Assembly: GCA_023430565.1 (NCBI GenBank)
Contig: JAEZAD010000089.1
Location: 1 to 64,000 of the forward strand
Source: Verrucomicrobiota bacterium
Lineage (GTDB): Bacteria > Verrucomicrobiota > Verrucomicrobiia > Opitutales > Opitutaceae
Length of the DNA stretch: 64,000 nucleotides
Direction: 5' to 3'
In this document: one piece after another, positions 7,647-14,917 of the stretch
Position numbering within the stretch: position 1 is the first letter of the stretch
How the letters are laid out: each line of letters starts with the position of its first letter
Notes under the pieces: generated by a model
The model's input: only the letters and a program-made list of their open reading frames with translations
Database searches by the model: none
Told to the model about the DNA's origin: nothing
Program-made: the position numbers and the translations under genes

Positions 7647-8543
7647 CTATCGGGCGAGGGTGAGGGCGATGCAGCCGGCGGTGGCGATGACGGCGCCGAG
7701 GAGGGCGCGGCGGGTGGGGCGTTCGTGTTCGATCCAGTAGCTGAGCGGGATGACGACGAGGGGCGTGCAGGCGACGATGGGAAGGACAATGCCGCTGGGG
7801 GTGGTGGCGAGCGCCCATTGGTAGGCGCTGACGCCGAGGATGGCGCCGCAAAAGGCGTTGGCGGGAATCCAGAGCCAGGCGCGCGCGGGGATCGGGTGCG
7901 GAACTTCGGGCGGGGTGTGGCGGCGGAGGAGCGCGCGGATCGCGAAGTAGAGGAGTGAGATGAGGAGACCGCCGGCGATGCGTTGATAGGCGGCGGTGAT
8001 GCCGTCGATGGGTTGGCCGGCGAGATCGGCGAGGGCGTTGGCTTTGCGGGTGAAGACGGCGCCGAGGCCCTGGCCGAGCGCGCTGAGCAGACCGAAAACG
8101 AAGCCGGCGGCGCGGACAGGGACGCGCGGAGGTTGAGAACGCGTGGGCATGAGCGCGACGGCGACGCCGGAAAGGATCACGAAGCCCCAGAGGACTTGGG
8201 GCGTCGTCAGTGTGGTGCCGAGCCAGAGGCGCTCGAACAACATCGCGACGGGTGCGGCGACGCATTGCGTGATGAGGATGGTGAGGCGGGAGCCGAGGAG
8301 CGGGAGGGCGTAGAAGAAGGCGAGGTCGCCGAGGCCCATGCCGACGATGCCGCTGAGGAGGAACCAATTCCGACCGTCGCCGGAGAGGCCCTGGCCGAGG
8401 GTGTGCGCGTAGAGGCCGAGGACGAGAAGGGCGAAGATGAGGCGGCCGAGGTTGGCGCGGGTGAGTCCGACGGCGCGGATGCTGCGATTGGCGAAGATCG
8501 CGGACAGCGAGAAAAAGACGGTGGTGAGGAAGGCGCCGAGCAT
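7647..8543 (-). CDS. EamA/DMT-superfamily transporter
   Basis: A 298-residue integral membrane protein with about ten hydrophobic segments arranged as two five-helix EamA repeats. Repeat 1 starts 'MLGAFLTTVFFSLSAIFANRSI' style and contains 'GLGDLAFFYALPLLGSRLTILI'. Repeat 2 includes 'GVSAYQWALATTPSGIVLPIVA' and 'LLGAVIATAGCIAL'. The family exports or imports small metabolites across the inner membrane; the substrate cannot be predicted. It is transcribed in the same direction as the ABC-F gene, 140 bp upstream of it, with the 19-bp palindrome in the gap. Confidence 0.88.
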   Translation of the reverse strand: MLGAFLTTVFFSLSAIFANRSIRAVGLTRANLGRLIFALLVLGLYAHTLGQGLSGDGRNWFLLSGIVGMGLGDLAFFYALPLLGSRLTILITQCVAAPVAMLFERLWLGTTLTTPQVLWGFVILSGVAVALMPTRSQPPRVPVRAAGFVFGLLSALGQGLGAVFTRKANALADLAGQPIDGITAAYQRIAGGLLISLLYFAIRALLRRHTPPEVPHPIPARAWLWIPANAFCGAILGVSAYQWALATTPSGIVLPIVACTPLVVIPLSYWIEHERPTRRALLGAVIATAGCIALTLAR

Positions 8544-8668
8544 GGGCGGGCGGAGAGGAGGAGATTGGCCGCAAAAAGGCGCGGAAGGCGCAAGAAGGTT
8601 AGTTGGAGGCGATTTGTTGATTTTGGGCTTTTTTGTGGGCGAAACCTGAGCGTAGTTTCGCGCTACTC

Positions 8669-9715
8669 ATGAAAGCCACACGCGCCAAGAAACGTCCGGA
8701 AGATATCAATGCCGACCTTGCGAAGTCGAAAGGGGCGGTGTCGAAGTTCATCGCTCGCAACTACCGGCACTTCAATGCGGCGTCGTTGCTCGATGCGGCA
8801 AAGGGCTATGAGACGCATCTCGCGGCCGGCGGAAAAATGCTCGTGACGCTGGCGGGCGCGATGTCGACGGCGGAACTGGGCATCTCGCTCGCGGAGATGA
8901 TTCGCAAGGACAAGGTGCACGCGATCGTGTGCACGGGCGCGAATCTCGAGGAGGACATCTTCAATCTCGTCGCGCACGATTACTACGAACGCGTGCCGAA
9001 CTACCGTCACTTGACGGGAGACGACGAGGAGGAGTTGTTGAGCCGGCACATGAACCGCGTGACGGACACGTGCATCCCCGAGATGGAAGCGATGCGGCGG
9101 ATCGAGTCGGTGGTGCTCGAAGAGTGGATGGCGGCGGATGCGGCGGGGGAACGATATTTCCCGCACGAGTTCATGTATAAGATTCTTCGCGGCGGTAAGC
9201 TGAAGAAGAGTTTTCAGATCGATCCGAAGAACTCGTGGATGCTGGCGGCCTGCGAGAAGAACCTGCCGATCGTGGTGCCCGGTTGGGAAGACGCGACGCT
9301 CGGCAACATGTATGCGGCGGCGGTGATCCGCGGCGACGTGAAGAACGTGCACACGGTGCGCACGGGCATCGAATACATGACGTGGCTGGCGGACTACTAC
9401 ACGACGAACGCGAAGCTGCTGCGCAACAAGGAGGGCTCGATCGGTTTCTTCCAGATCGGGGGCGGGATCGCGGGCGATTTCCCGATCTGCGTGGTGCCGA
9501 TGCTGCACCAGGATCTCGAGCGCACGGGCGTGCCGTTGTGGGGCTATTTCTGCCAGATCAGTGATTCGACGACGAGCTACGGCTCGTATTCGGGCGCGGT
9601 GCCGAACGAGAAGATCACCTGGGGCAAGCTTCAGGCGAGCACGCCGAAATACATCGTGGAAAGCGATGCGACGATCGTGGCGCCGTTGATTTTTGCGTGG
9701 GTGCTCGGGCAGTAG
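8669..9715 (+). CDS. Deoxyhypusine synthase-like protein
   Basis: A 348-residue member of the deoxyhypusine synthase fold. Recognisable blocks are 'VTLAGAMSTAELGISLAEMI', 'HAIVCTGANLEEDIFN', 'VVPGWEDATLGNMYAA' and the active-site segment ending 'ITWGKL', in which Lys320 aligns with the catalytic Lys of eukaryotic enzymes. The 'GGGIAGDFPICV' segment lacks the His-His-Ile-Ala-Asn sequence that follows the glycines in the human enzyme. Bacteria do not have eIF5A; related bacterial proteins are thought to transfer aminobutyl groups to polyamines or have unknown targets, so the reaction is not assigned. Start at 8669 because the protein core begins just after it; the frame is open to 8633. Monocistronic, closed by a strong terminator at 9746. 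Confidence 0.88.
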   Translation: MKATRAKKRPEDINADLAKSKGAVSKFIARNYRHFNAASLLDAAKGYETHLAAGGKMLVTLAGAMSTAELGISLAEMIRKDKVHAIVCTGANLEEDIFNLVAHDYYERVPNYRHLTGDDEEELLSRHMNRVTDTCIPEMEAMRRIESVVLEEWMAADAAGERYFPHEFMYKILRGGKLKKSFQIDPKNSWMLAACEKNLPIVVPGWEDATLGNMYAAAVIRGDVKNVHTVRTGIEYMTWLADYYTTNAKLLRNKEGSIGFFQIGGGIAGDFPICVVPMLHQDLERTGVPLWGYFCQISDSTTSYGSYSGAVPNEKITWGKLQASTPKYIVESDATIVAPLIFAWVLGQ

Positions 9716-9745
9716 AGCCGGAGGTTGTTTTCGTTTTCAGCATCG

Positions 9746-9776
9746 AGCCGCGGTTTGGCACCGCGGCTTTTGTTTT
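9746..9776 (+). terminator. Rho-independent terminator
   Basis: Stem AGCCGCGGT (9746-9754) and ACCGCGGCT (9760-9768) with a five-base loop, followed by TTTTGTTTTT. It lies 30 bp after the deoxyhypusine synthase-like gene and directly before the end of the convergent tetR-type gene. Confidence 0.9.
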
Positions 9777-10367
9777 TCAGGGCTGCGCGGCTTTGAGGAG
9801 GCTCGTGGCGGAGGTGCGGGCTCGTTCCGCCCATTCCGGGTCGCGGGTGGCGTGAGCTGCGACGATCGCGCCGTCGATCAGCAGGCTGATGGAATCCGCG
9901 ACGGCTGCAGGATTCCGGGCGCCGGCGGCTTCGATGATCGTGCGAATGCGGGCGTTCATCTCGCGCTTGTGGCGCCAGGCGGTTTGGTGGATCGGGTGCT
10001 CGGAATCTGGATACTCACTGAGTGCGCGAATGAAGGCGCAGCCCTTGAACCCGTCGCTTTCGAAAAGTCCGCGCAAAAGGTCGAAGAGGGCGTTGAGGCG
10101 GCGTTGGGGGCTCTTGCCGGCGGCGGCGATGGCGGTGTCGAGGCTGCCGAGAAAGGTCGCGCTGCGTTTTTGGAGGATGGCGACGATCAGGTCCTCCTTG
10201 GAAGCGAAGTGATTGTAGAGCGTCATCTTCGCGACCTCGGCTTCGGCGAGAAGCGTGTCGATGCCGACCGCGCGGTAGCCGTCGCGATAGAAGAGGCGCG
10301 ATGCGGTGGCCATCAGGTGGTCCCGCTTTGGTGATGGCGGGTGAGCTTCGGCGGTGGGGGTGGACAT
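9777..10367 (-). CDS. TetR/AcrR-family transcriptional repressor
   Basis: A 196-residue regulator. The N-terminal helix-turn-helix is clear: 'ATASRLFYRDGYRAVGIDTL' then 'AEVAKMTLYNHFASKEDL', the usual TetR pattern ending in the 'YNHFASKEDLI' helix. The C-terminal half (from about residue 70) is an all-helical ligand-binding domain with two Cys-free hydrophobic helices; 'GFKGCAFIRALSEYPD' is a conserved block of one TetR branch. Start at 10367 rather than 10406, since the longer form would overlap its own promoter. Two matching 16-bp palindromes lie between it and the divergent DsrE-like gene, so it probably represses both directions. Confidence 0.9.
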   Translation of the reverse strand: MSTPTAEAHPPSPKRDHLMATASRLFYRDGYRAVGIDTLLAEAEVAKMTLYNHFASKEDLIVAILQKRSATFLGSLDTAIAAAGKSPQRRLNALFDLLRGLFESDGFKGCAFIRALSEYPDSEHPIHQTAWRHKREMNARIRTIIEAAGARNPAAVADSISLLIDGAIVAAHATRDPEWAERARTSATSLLKAAQP

Positions 10368-10407
10368 GCGAGAATCCTGGAGGCGGAGCACGGAAACGAC
10401 AAGCAAG

Positions 10408-10423
10408 TAGACAGAACTGTCTA
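10408..10423. promoter_or_regulatory. TetR operator 1
   Basis: TAGACAGAACTGTCTA, a 16-bp palindrome broken only at the central bases, 41 bp upstream of the TetR start. TAGAC...GTCTA half-sites are common for TetR-type repressors. Confidence 0.8.
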
Positions 10424-10444
10424 TTTCATGCTTGCGTTCCGCAG

Positions 10445-10460
10445 TATACAGAACTGTCTA
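10445..10460. promoter_or_regulatory. TetR operator 2
   Basis: TATACAGAACTGTCTA, identical to operator 1 except at one base, 37 bp from it centre to centre (about 3.5 helical turns). It contains TATACA, a plausible -10 element for the plus-strand gene at 10509. Confidence 0.78.
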
Positions 10461-10508
10461 TCTCAACCGCCGACCTGACGTCGGTGCAAAGCACGAATCC
10501 AAATCAAA

Positions 10509-10883
10509 ATGAAAACTGCCATTGTGATCCTGTCCGATCCGAAGTCCGGCACCGACGAGTCGTTGGGCCGCTTGTTGAACGCGCTGGCGTTCGCGCATGA
10601 GAGCCGCGAAGCGGGCGACGAAGTGGAAATTGTGTTCAAGGGCGCGGGCACGCGCTGGCCGGGCGAGCTGGCGAAGCTCAGCCATCCGGCGCACGAGCGC
10701 TTTCAAGCGCTGCGAGAAACGGTGAAAGGCTGTTCGCTGGGTTGCGCCGTCAAATACGGAGCGCGCGAGGAGGTCGAGGCGGCCGGCGTGGCGTTGCTGG
10801 CGGACACGCCGCTGCCGGGGACGCCGGGCGTGGCCGGGCTGCGCCGCTATCAGGTGGAAGGCTGGAGCCTCGCCACGTTTTGA
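10509..10883 (+). CDS. DsrE-like domain protein
   Basis: A 124-residue protein with the DsrE/DsrF-like fold: 'MKTAIVILSDPKSGTDESLGRLLNALAFA' type N-terminus, 'GDEVEIVFKGAGTRW' strand, and a Cys pair region 'TVKGCSLGCAVKYG' (Cys about 75 and 79). Family members handle sulfur or persulfide transfer or act as small redox proteins. The two cysteines four apart are suggestive but the substrate is unknown. It is the first gene after the twin operators and is followed 13 bp later by the oxidase-fold gene, so the two are co-transcribed and very likely under TetR control. Confidence 0.85.
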   Translation: MKTAIVILSDPKSGTDESLGRLLNALAFAHESREAGDEVEIVFKGAGTRWPGELAKLSHPAHERFQALRETVKGCSLGCAVKYGAREEVEAAGVALLADTPLPGTPGVAGLRRYQVEGWSLATF

Positions 10884-10889
10884 GGAGGC
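10883..10889 (+). promoter_or_regulatory. Strong Shine-Dalgarno for the PPOX-fold gene
   Basis: AGGAGG, preceded by the end of the DsrE stop codon, sits seven to eight bases before the ATG at 10897 and fixes that start. Most genes in this window lack such a clear site. Confidence 0.75.
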
Positions 10890-10896
10890 GCGCGCG

Positions 10897-11559
10897 ATGA
10901 GTTCGCATTTCCTTCATCTCGCGACGACGCCGGCGGTGCGTGCAGCGCAGGAGCGCTATTATGGGCGCGAGTTGTTGACGGCGTCAGCGGGACGCGACGC
11001 GTTGAGTGAAACGGAACGCGAGTTCATCGTCGCGCGCGACAGCTTTTACCTGGCGACGGTGACGGAGGACGGGTGGCCGTATGTGCAGCATCGCGGAGGG
11101 CCGGCGGGTTTTGTGCGGGTGGTGGGGGAAAACGTGATTGCGTTCGCGGACGTGCGCGGGAACCGGCAGCTGTTGAGCACGGGAAACGTGGCGGCGAACG
11201 ACCGCGTGGCGCTGTTTTTCATGGATTACCCGCAACGCTCGCGGCTGAAAGTGCTGGGACACGCGAAGGTGATGGCGGCCGACGAAAATCCGGGGCTGAC
11301 GGCGGAGCTGCGGGTCGAAGGCATGCCGCCGGCGGAGCGGCTGGTGCGCATCGAGGTGGTGGCGTTCGACTGGAACTGCCCGAAGTTCATCACGCCGCGT
11401 TATACGCGGGCGGAGGTGGAGGAGTTTGTCGCGCCGCTGCGGCAGCGGATTGCTGAACTGGAGGCGAGGCTTGCGGCGGCTTCGTCGGGGGCTTCGTTTG
11501 AACCGCGAAGGGACGCGAAGGGATCGGGGCGCGCGGGTGGAGCGGAGTTCGGTTTATGA
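10897..11559 (+). CDS. Pyridoxamine 5'-phosphate oxidase-fold (PPOX/FMN-binding) protein
   Basis: A 220-residue protein. After an N-terminal extension ('RAAQERYYGRELL', a pattern seen in one PPOX branch) comes the split-barrel core: 'REFIVARDSFYLATVTEDGWPYVQHRGG', 'VIAFADVRGNRQLLSTGNV', 'RVALFFMDYPQRSRLKVLG' and 'NCPKFITPRYT'. The fold binds flavin (FMN or F420) and reduces electrophiles or oxidised cofactors. The last 50 residues include a coiled-coil-like 'LRQRIAELEARLAA' and a low-complexity tail. Second gene of a TetR-controlled pair, which suggests response to a toxic or oxidising small molecule. Confidence 0.88.
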   Translation: MSSHFLHLATTPAVRAAQERYYGRELLTASAGRDALSETEREFIVARDSFYLATVTEDGWPYVQHRGGPAGFVRVVGENVIAFADVRGNRQLLSTGNVAANDRVALFFMDYPQRSRLKVLGHAKVMAADENPGLTAELRVEGMPPAERLVRIEVVAFDWNCPKFITPRYTRAEVEEFVAPLRQRIAELEARLAAASSGASFEPRRDAKGSGRAGGAEFGL

Positions 11560-11568
11560 AGGATCGTG

Positions 11569-11656
11569 TGTCATTCTGAGCGGAATGAAAAATCCACGGG
11601 GGCGGCGTCGCCAGCTAGCGGGCGCACGTGGATTCTTCGCTTCGCTCAGAATGACA
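11569..11656. repeat. Inverted repeat TGTCATTCTGAGCG...CGCTCAGAATGACA
   Basis: An 88-bp element with outer arms TGTCATTCTGAGCG and its reverse complement, and inner arms AATCCACG / CGTGGATTCTTCGC. The middle (GGGGGCGGCGTCGCCAGCTA) is unpaired. This family is widespread in environmental bacterial genomes. A single, diverged arm of the same family occurs at 60688-60715. Confidence 0.85.
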
Positions 11657-11696
11657 AGTAGGTGTTCGAGCGACCAGGGTTGTCGCGCCCGGAACG

Positions 11697-12557
11697 CTAG
11701 AGGAAGTATTGCTGTTTCCAGCCGAGGACTTCTTTGCAGCGGTCGTTGGCGAGGAGGGGGGCGCGGTCTTTCAGCGGGCGGCGGAGGTCGGTGACGGTCG
11801 GGAGATATTTTTTGGCGAGGTCGAGCGTCGGCTGATCGGAAGAGGTGTCGTCGGCGCTGGCGATGATGGGCTGGCAGCCGAGGTTGTCTTTTTCGATGCA
11901 GAGGCGGCAGATGACGGCGAGGTCGCGGGCGTCGATGTAGGACCAGAGATTGCGGAGGCGGTGTTCGGGATTTGAATACGTCGCGCGGACGGGGGCGTGG
12001 TCTTCGGGGCTGAGGACGTTGCCGATGCGGAGCGAGACGATCTGCATGCCGGTGCGGCGGTGAAAGGCGTCGGCGGTGACCTCGTTGACGATTTTGGTGA
12101 GGCCGTAGGTGTCTTCGGGGAGCTGGGGGTGGGCTTCGTCGACGGGGAGGTATTTCGGCGGGAAGAATTCGGAGGCGAAGCAGAGGCCGTAGGAGGATTC
12201 GCTGGAGGCGATGGCGGCTTTCTTGATGCCGAGGAGGGCGGCGGCTTCGAGGACGTTGTAGGTGCTGAGGGCGTTGACGCGGAAGATTTCGTCGTTGGGC
12301 GATTCGTGCGCGCGCGGGATGGCGGCCATGTGGATGACGCCGACGTAGGGTGTGCGATCGCCGGTGCCGAAAGGCGAGAAGGCGGTGACGACCTGACCGA
12401 GCTGGGTGAGATCGGCGACGATGGTGCGGCATTGCCCGACGGCGGGGCGGCGGGCGTCGACGTTGACAACGTCGTAGCCGGATTCGAGGAGGTGCTTGAT
12501 GAGCCAGTGGCCGACTTTGCCGCTGCCGCCGGTGACGAGGATGCGTTTATGGGGCAT
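11697..12557 (-). CDS. NAD-dependent epimerase/dehydratase (extended SDR)
   Basis: A 286-residue Rossmann protein. It opens 'MPHKRILVTGGSGKVGHWLI', an intact NAD-binding TGxxGxxG-type motif, followed by an acidic end of strand 2 ('DVVNVDARR') that favours NAD. The catalytic SDR region shows Ser in 'IASSESSYG' and 'EDTYGLTKIVNE' with YxxxK-like Tyr and Lys. 'PVDEAHPQLPEDTYGLTK' is typical of sugar-nucleotide or uronate dehydrogenase-like extended SDRs. Start at 12557; the track upstream to 12680 lacks family sequence. Substrate not predictable. Divergent from the DUF255 gene. Confidence 0.9.
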   Translation of the reverse strand: MPHKRILVTGGSGKVGHWLIKHLLESGYDVVNVDARRPAVGQCRTIVADLTQLGQVVTAFSPFGTGDRTPYVGVIHMAAIPRAHESPNDEIFRVNALSTYNVLEAAALLGIKKAAIASSESSYGLCFASEFFPPKYLPVDEAHPQLPEDTYGLTKIVNEVTADAFHRRTGMQIVSLRIGNVLSPEDHAPVRATYSNPEHRLRNLWSYIDARDLAVICRLCIEKDNLGCQPIIASADDTSSDQPTLDLAKKYLPTVTDLRRPLKDRAPLLANDRCKEVLGWKQQYFL

Positions 12558-12672
12558 GAGAGGAGGGTGGTGGGGGATTGTCGGGGGGAGCGAGGGAAAG
12601 TTGCGGTCGGCTCGCGGGCGCTCGCCGCTACGGGTTTGTTTTTGCGACGCGGGTGCGTTTGGTGAGGGGTTT

Positions 12673-14907
12673 ATGGCCAATGCGCTTGCGAACGAGAAGT
12701 CGCCTTATCTGCTGCAGCACGCGGACAATCCGGTGGAGTGGATGCCGTGGGGCGAGGCGGCGTTTGCGCGGGCGCGGGAGGAGCAGAAGCCGATTTTTTT
12801 GAGCATCGGTTATGCGACGTGCCATTGGTGTCATGTGATGGCGCACGAGTCGTTCGAAAACGAGGACGTGGCGGCGGTGCTGAATGCGTCATTCGTGTCG
12901 ATCAAGGTCGATCGGGAGGAGCGGCCGGATGTGGACAAAGTCTACATGACGTATGTGCAGGCGATGACGGGGCATGGCGGGTGGCCGTTGAGCGCGTGGC
13001 TGACGCCGGAGCTGAAGCCGTTTTTCGGCGGGACGTATTTTCCGCTGGAGGATCGGGGAGGGCGGGCGGGGTTCGTGTCGATTTTGCGCGCGATTTCGAA
13101 AGGGTGGGCGGAGGAGCGGGAGAAGCTGGTGGCGGAAGGGGAGCGGGTCATCGGGACGTTGCGGGAGCATCTGGCGGCGGGCGCGGAGCAAGGAGCAGGG
13201 AGCAAGGAGCAGGAACGAGGGAACGCGCTGCTGGAAGCGGGGAGCGGGGCGTTTGAGAAATGCTTCCAGTATTTCTACGAGGCGTTCGATCCGAACCATG
13301 GCGGGTTTGGCGGAGCGCCGAAGTTTCCGCGGGCGAGCAATCTGAGTTTCTTGTTTCGGGCGGCGGCGCTGCAAGGGCTCGACAGCGAGGCGGGGAGGGA
13401 GGCGGTGAAGCTGGCGACGGCGACGCTGCAGGCGATGGCGCGCGGCGGGATGCACGATCACGTGGGCGGGGGGTATCACCGGTATTCGGTCGATGAGCGG
13501 TGGTTCGTGCCGCATTTCGAAAAGATGCTCTACGACCAGGCGCAGATCGCGATCAACGCGCTGGAGGCGAAGCAGGCGACGGGCGACGAGCGGTATGCGT
13601 GGATGGCGCGGGACGTATTCGAGTATGTGTTACGCGATCTGGCGCATCCGGCGGGCGGGTTTTATTCGGCGGAGGATGCGGACAGCCTGCCGCCGGAGAC
13701 GGCAGAAAGTGCCAAGTGGGAAATAGCGAGCAACAAGAAGGCGGCGGCGCATGCGGTGGAGGGGGCGTTCTATGTTTGGACGCGGGCGGAGATCGCGGAG
13801 ATCTTGCGCGAGGACGCGCCGTTGTTTTCGGCGCATTACGGGGTGGCGGAAAACGGCAATGTGCCGCCGGAACTCGATCCGCAGGGCGAGTTGCGCGGGA
13901 AGAATGTGCTGATGCAGCGGCAGTCGATCGCGCAGACCGCGAAGGCGCAGGGGGTGGATATCGTGGAGGCGAACGATCGCGTGCTGGCGGCGCTGGAGAA
14001 GTTGCGGGCGGTGCGGAGCGGGCGGCCACGGCCGCTGCGGGACGACAAGATCATCACGGCGTGGAACGGGCTGATGATTTCGGCGCTGGCGAAGGGCGCG
14101 CAGGTGCTGCGGGAGGCGCCGGCGGGCGGGAACGAGAACGAAGAACGAGAACGATTGCTGACGGCGGCGGGGCGGGCGGCGGAGTTTTTGGAGCGGGAGT
14201 TGTATGATGCGGAGCGCGGGGTGTTGTATCGGAATTGGCGTGACGGGCGGGGGGCGTCGGAAGGTTTTGCGGAGGATTATGCGTTTCTGGTGCAGGGACT
14301 GCTCGATTTGTATGAGGCGTCGTTCGAGGAACGGTGGCTGCGTTGGGCGGTGCGGTTGCAGGGGACGCTGGACGGGAAGTTTTGGGACGAGGCGGGCGGC
14401 GGGTATTTCAATTCGCAGGCGGGCGATGCGGCGATCGTGCTGCGGTTGAAGGAAGATTACGACGGGGCGGAGCCGGCGGCGAGTTCGGTGGCGGCGATGA
14501 ATCTGCTGCGGCTGGCGACGATGTTGGGCGAGGGAGCGGGGGCGGGCTACAAGGAGCGGGGGGTGCGGTGTGTGCTGGCGTTTCGCGAGCAGTGGACGCG
14601 GGCGGCGCATGCGCTGCCGCAGATGTTGTGTGCGCTGGAGCTGGCGCTCGATACGCCGCGGCATGTGGTGCTCGCGGGCGATCCGGAATCGGAGGACTTT
14701 CGCGCGCTCGCGAGCGTGGCGCATGAGCGGCTCGGGCCGCGGCGGGCGGTGATGGCGGCGGCGACGGAGGCGGTCGCGAAAGAGGCGGCGTGGATTGCGG
14801 CGATGACGCCGATCGAGGGACGTGCGACGGCGTATGTGTGCGAGGAATACGCGTGTCAGGCGCCGGTGACGTCGGCGGAGGAGTTGCGGAAGATTTTGTG
14901 GGGGTGA
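12673..14907 (+). CDS. Thioredoxin-domain protein of the YyaL/SSP411 (DUF255) family
   Basis: A 744-residue protein. The N-terminal thioredoxin-like domain begins 'NALANEKSPYLLQHADNPV' and carries the CxxC motif in 'YATCHWCHVMAHESFE'. The rest is an (alpha/alpha)6-barrel like that of glycoside-hydrolase-type six-hairpin proteins, with 'GGFGGAPKFPRASNLSFLFR', 'HDHVGGGYHRYSVDERW', 'VPHFEKMLYDQAQ' and 'AWNGLMISALAKGA'. Function of the family is unknown (possible redox or carbohydrate-linked role). Length is slightly above the usual 650-700 because of three low-complexity insertions coded by purine-rich repeats at about 13186-13220, 13702-13740 and 14128-14157. Start at 12673 matches the family N-terminus. 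Confidence 0.92.
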   Translation: MANALANEKSPYLLQHADNPVEWMPWGEAAFARAREEQKPIFLSIGYATCHWCHVMAHESFENEDVAAVLNASFVSIKVDREERPDVDKVYMTYVQAMTGHGGWPLSAWLTPELKPFFGGTYFPLEDRGGRAGFVSILRAISKGWAEEREKLVAEGERVIGTLREHLAAGAEQGAGSKEQERGNALLEAGSGAFEKCFQYFYEAFDPNHGGFGGAPKFPRASNLSFLFRAAALQGLDSEAGREAVKLATATLQAMARGGMHDHVGGGYHRYSVDERWFVPHFEKMLYDQAQIAINALEAKQATGDERYAWMARDVFEYVLRDLAHPAGGFYSAEDADSLPPETAESAKWEIASNKKAAAHAVEGAFYVWTRAEIAEILREDAPLFSAHYGVAENGNVPPELDPQGELRGKNVLMQRQSIAQTAKAQGVDIVEANDRVLAALEKLRAVRSGRPRPLRDDKIITAWNGLMISALAKGAQVLREAPAGGNENEERERLLTAAGRAAEFLERELYDAERGVLYRNWRDGRGASEGFAEDYAFLVQGLLDLYEASFEERWLRWAVRLQGTLDGKFWDEAGGGYFNSQAGDAAIVLRLKEDYDGAEPAASSVAAMNLLRLATMLGEGAGAGYKERGVRCVLAFREQWTRAAHALPQMLCALELALDTPRHVVLAGDPESEDFRALASVAHERLGPRRAVMAAATEAVAKEAAWIAAMTPIEGRATAYVCEEYACQAPVTSAEELRKILWG

Positions 14908-14917
14908 GCGGAGAGGC

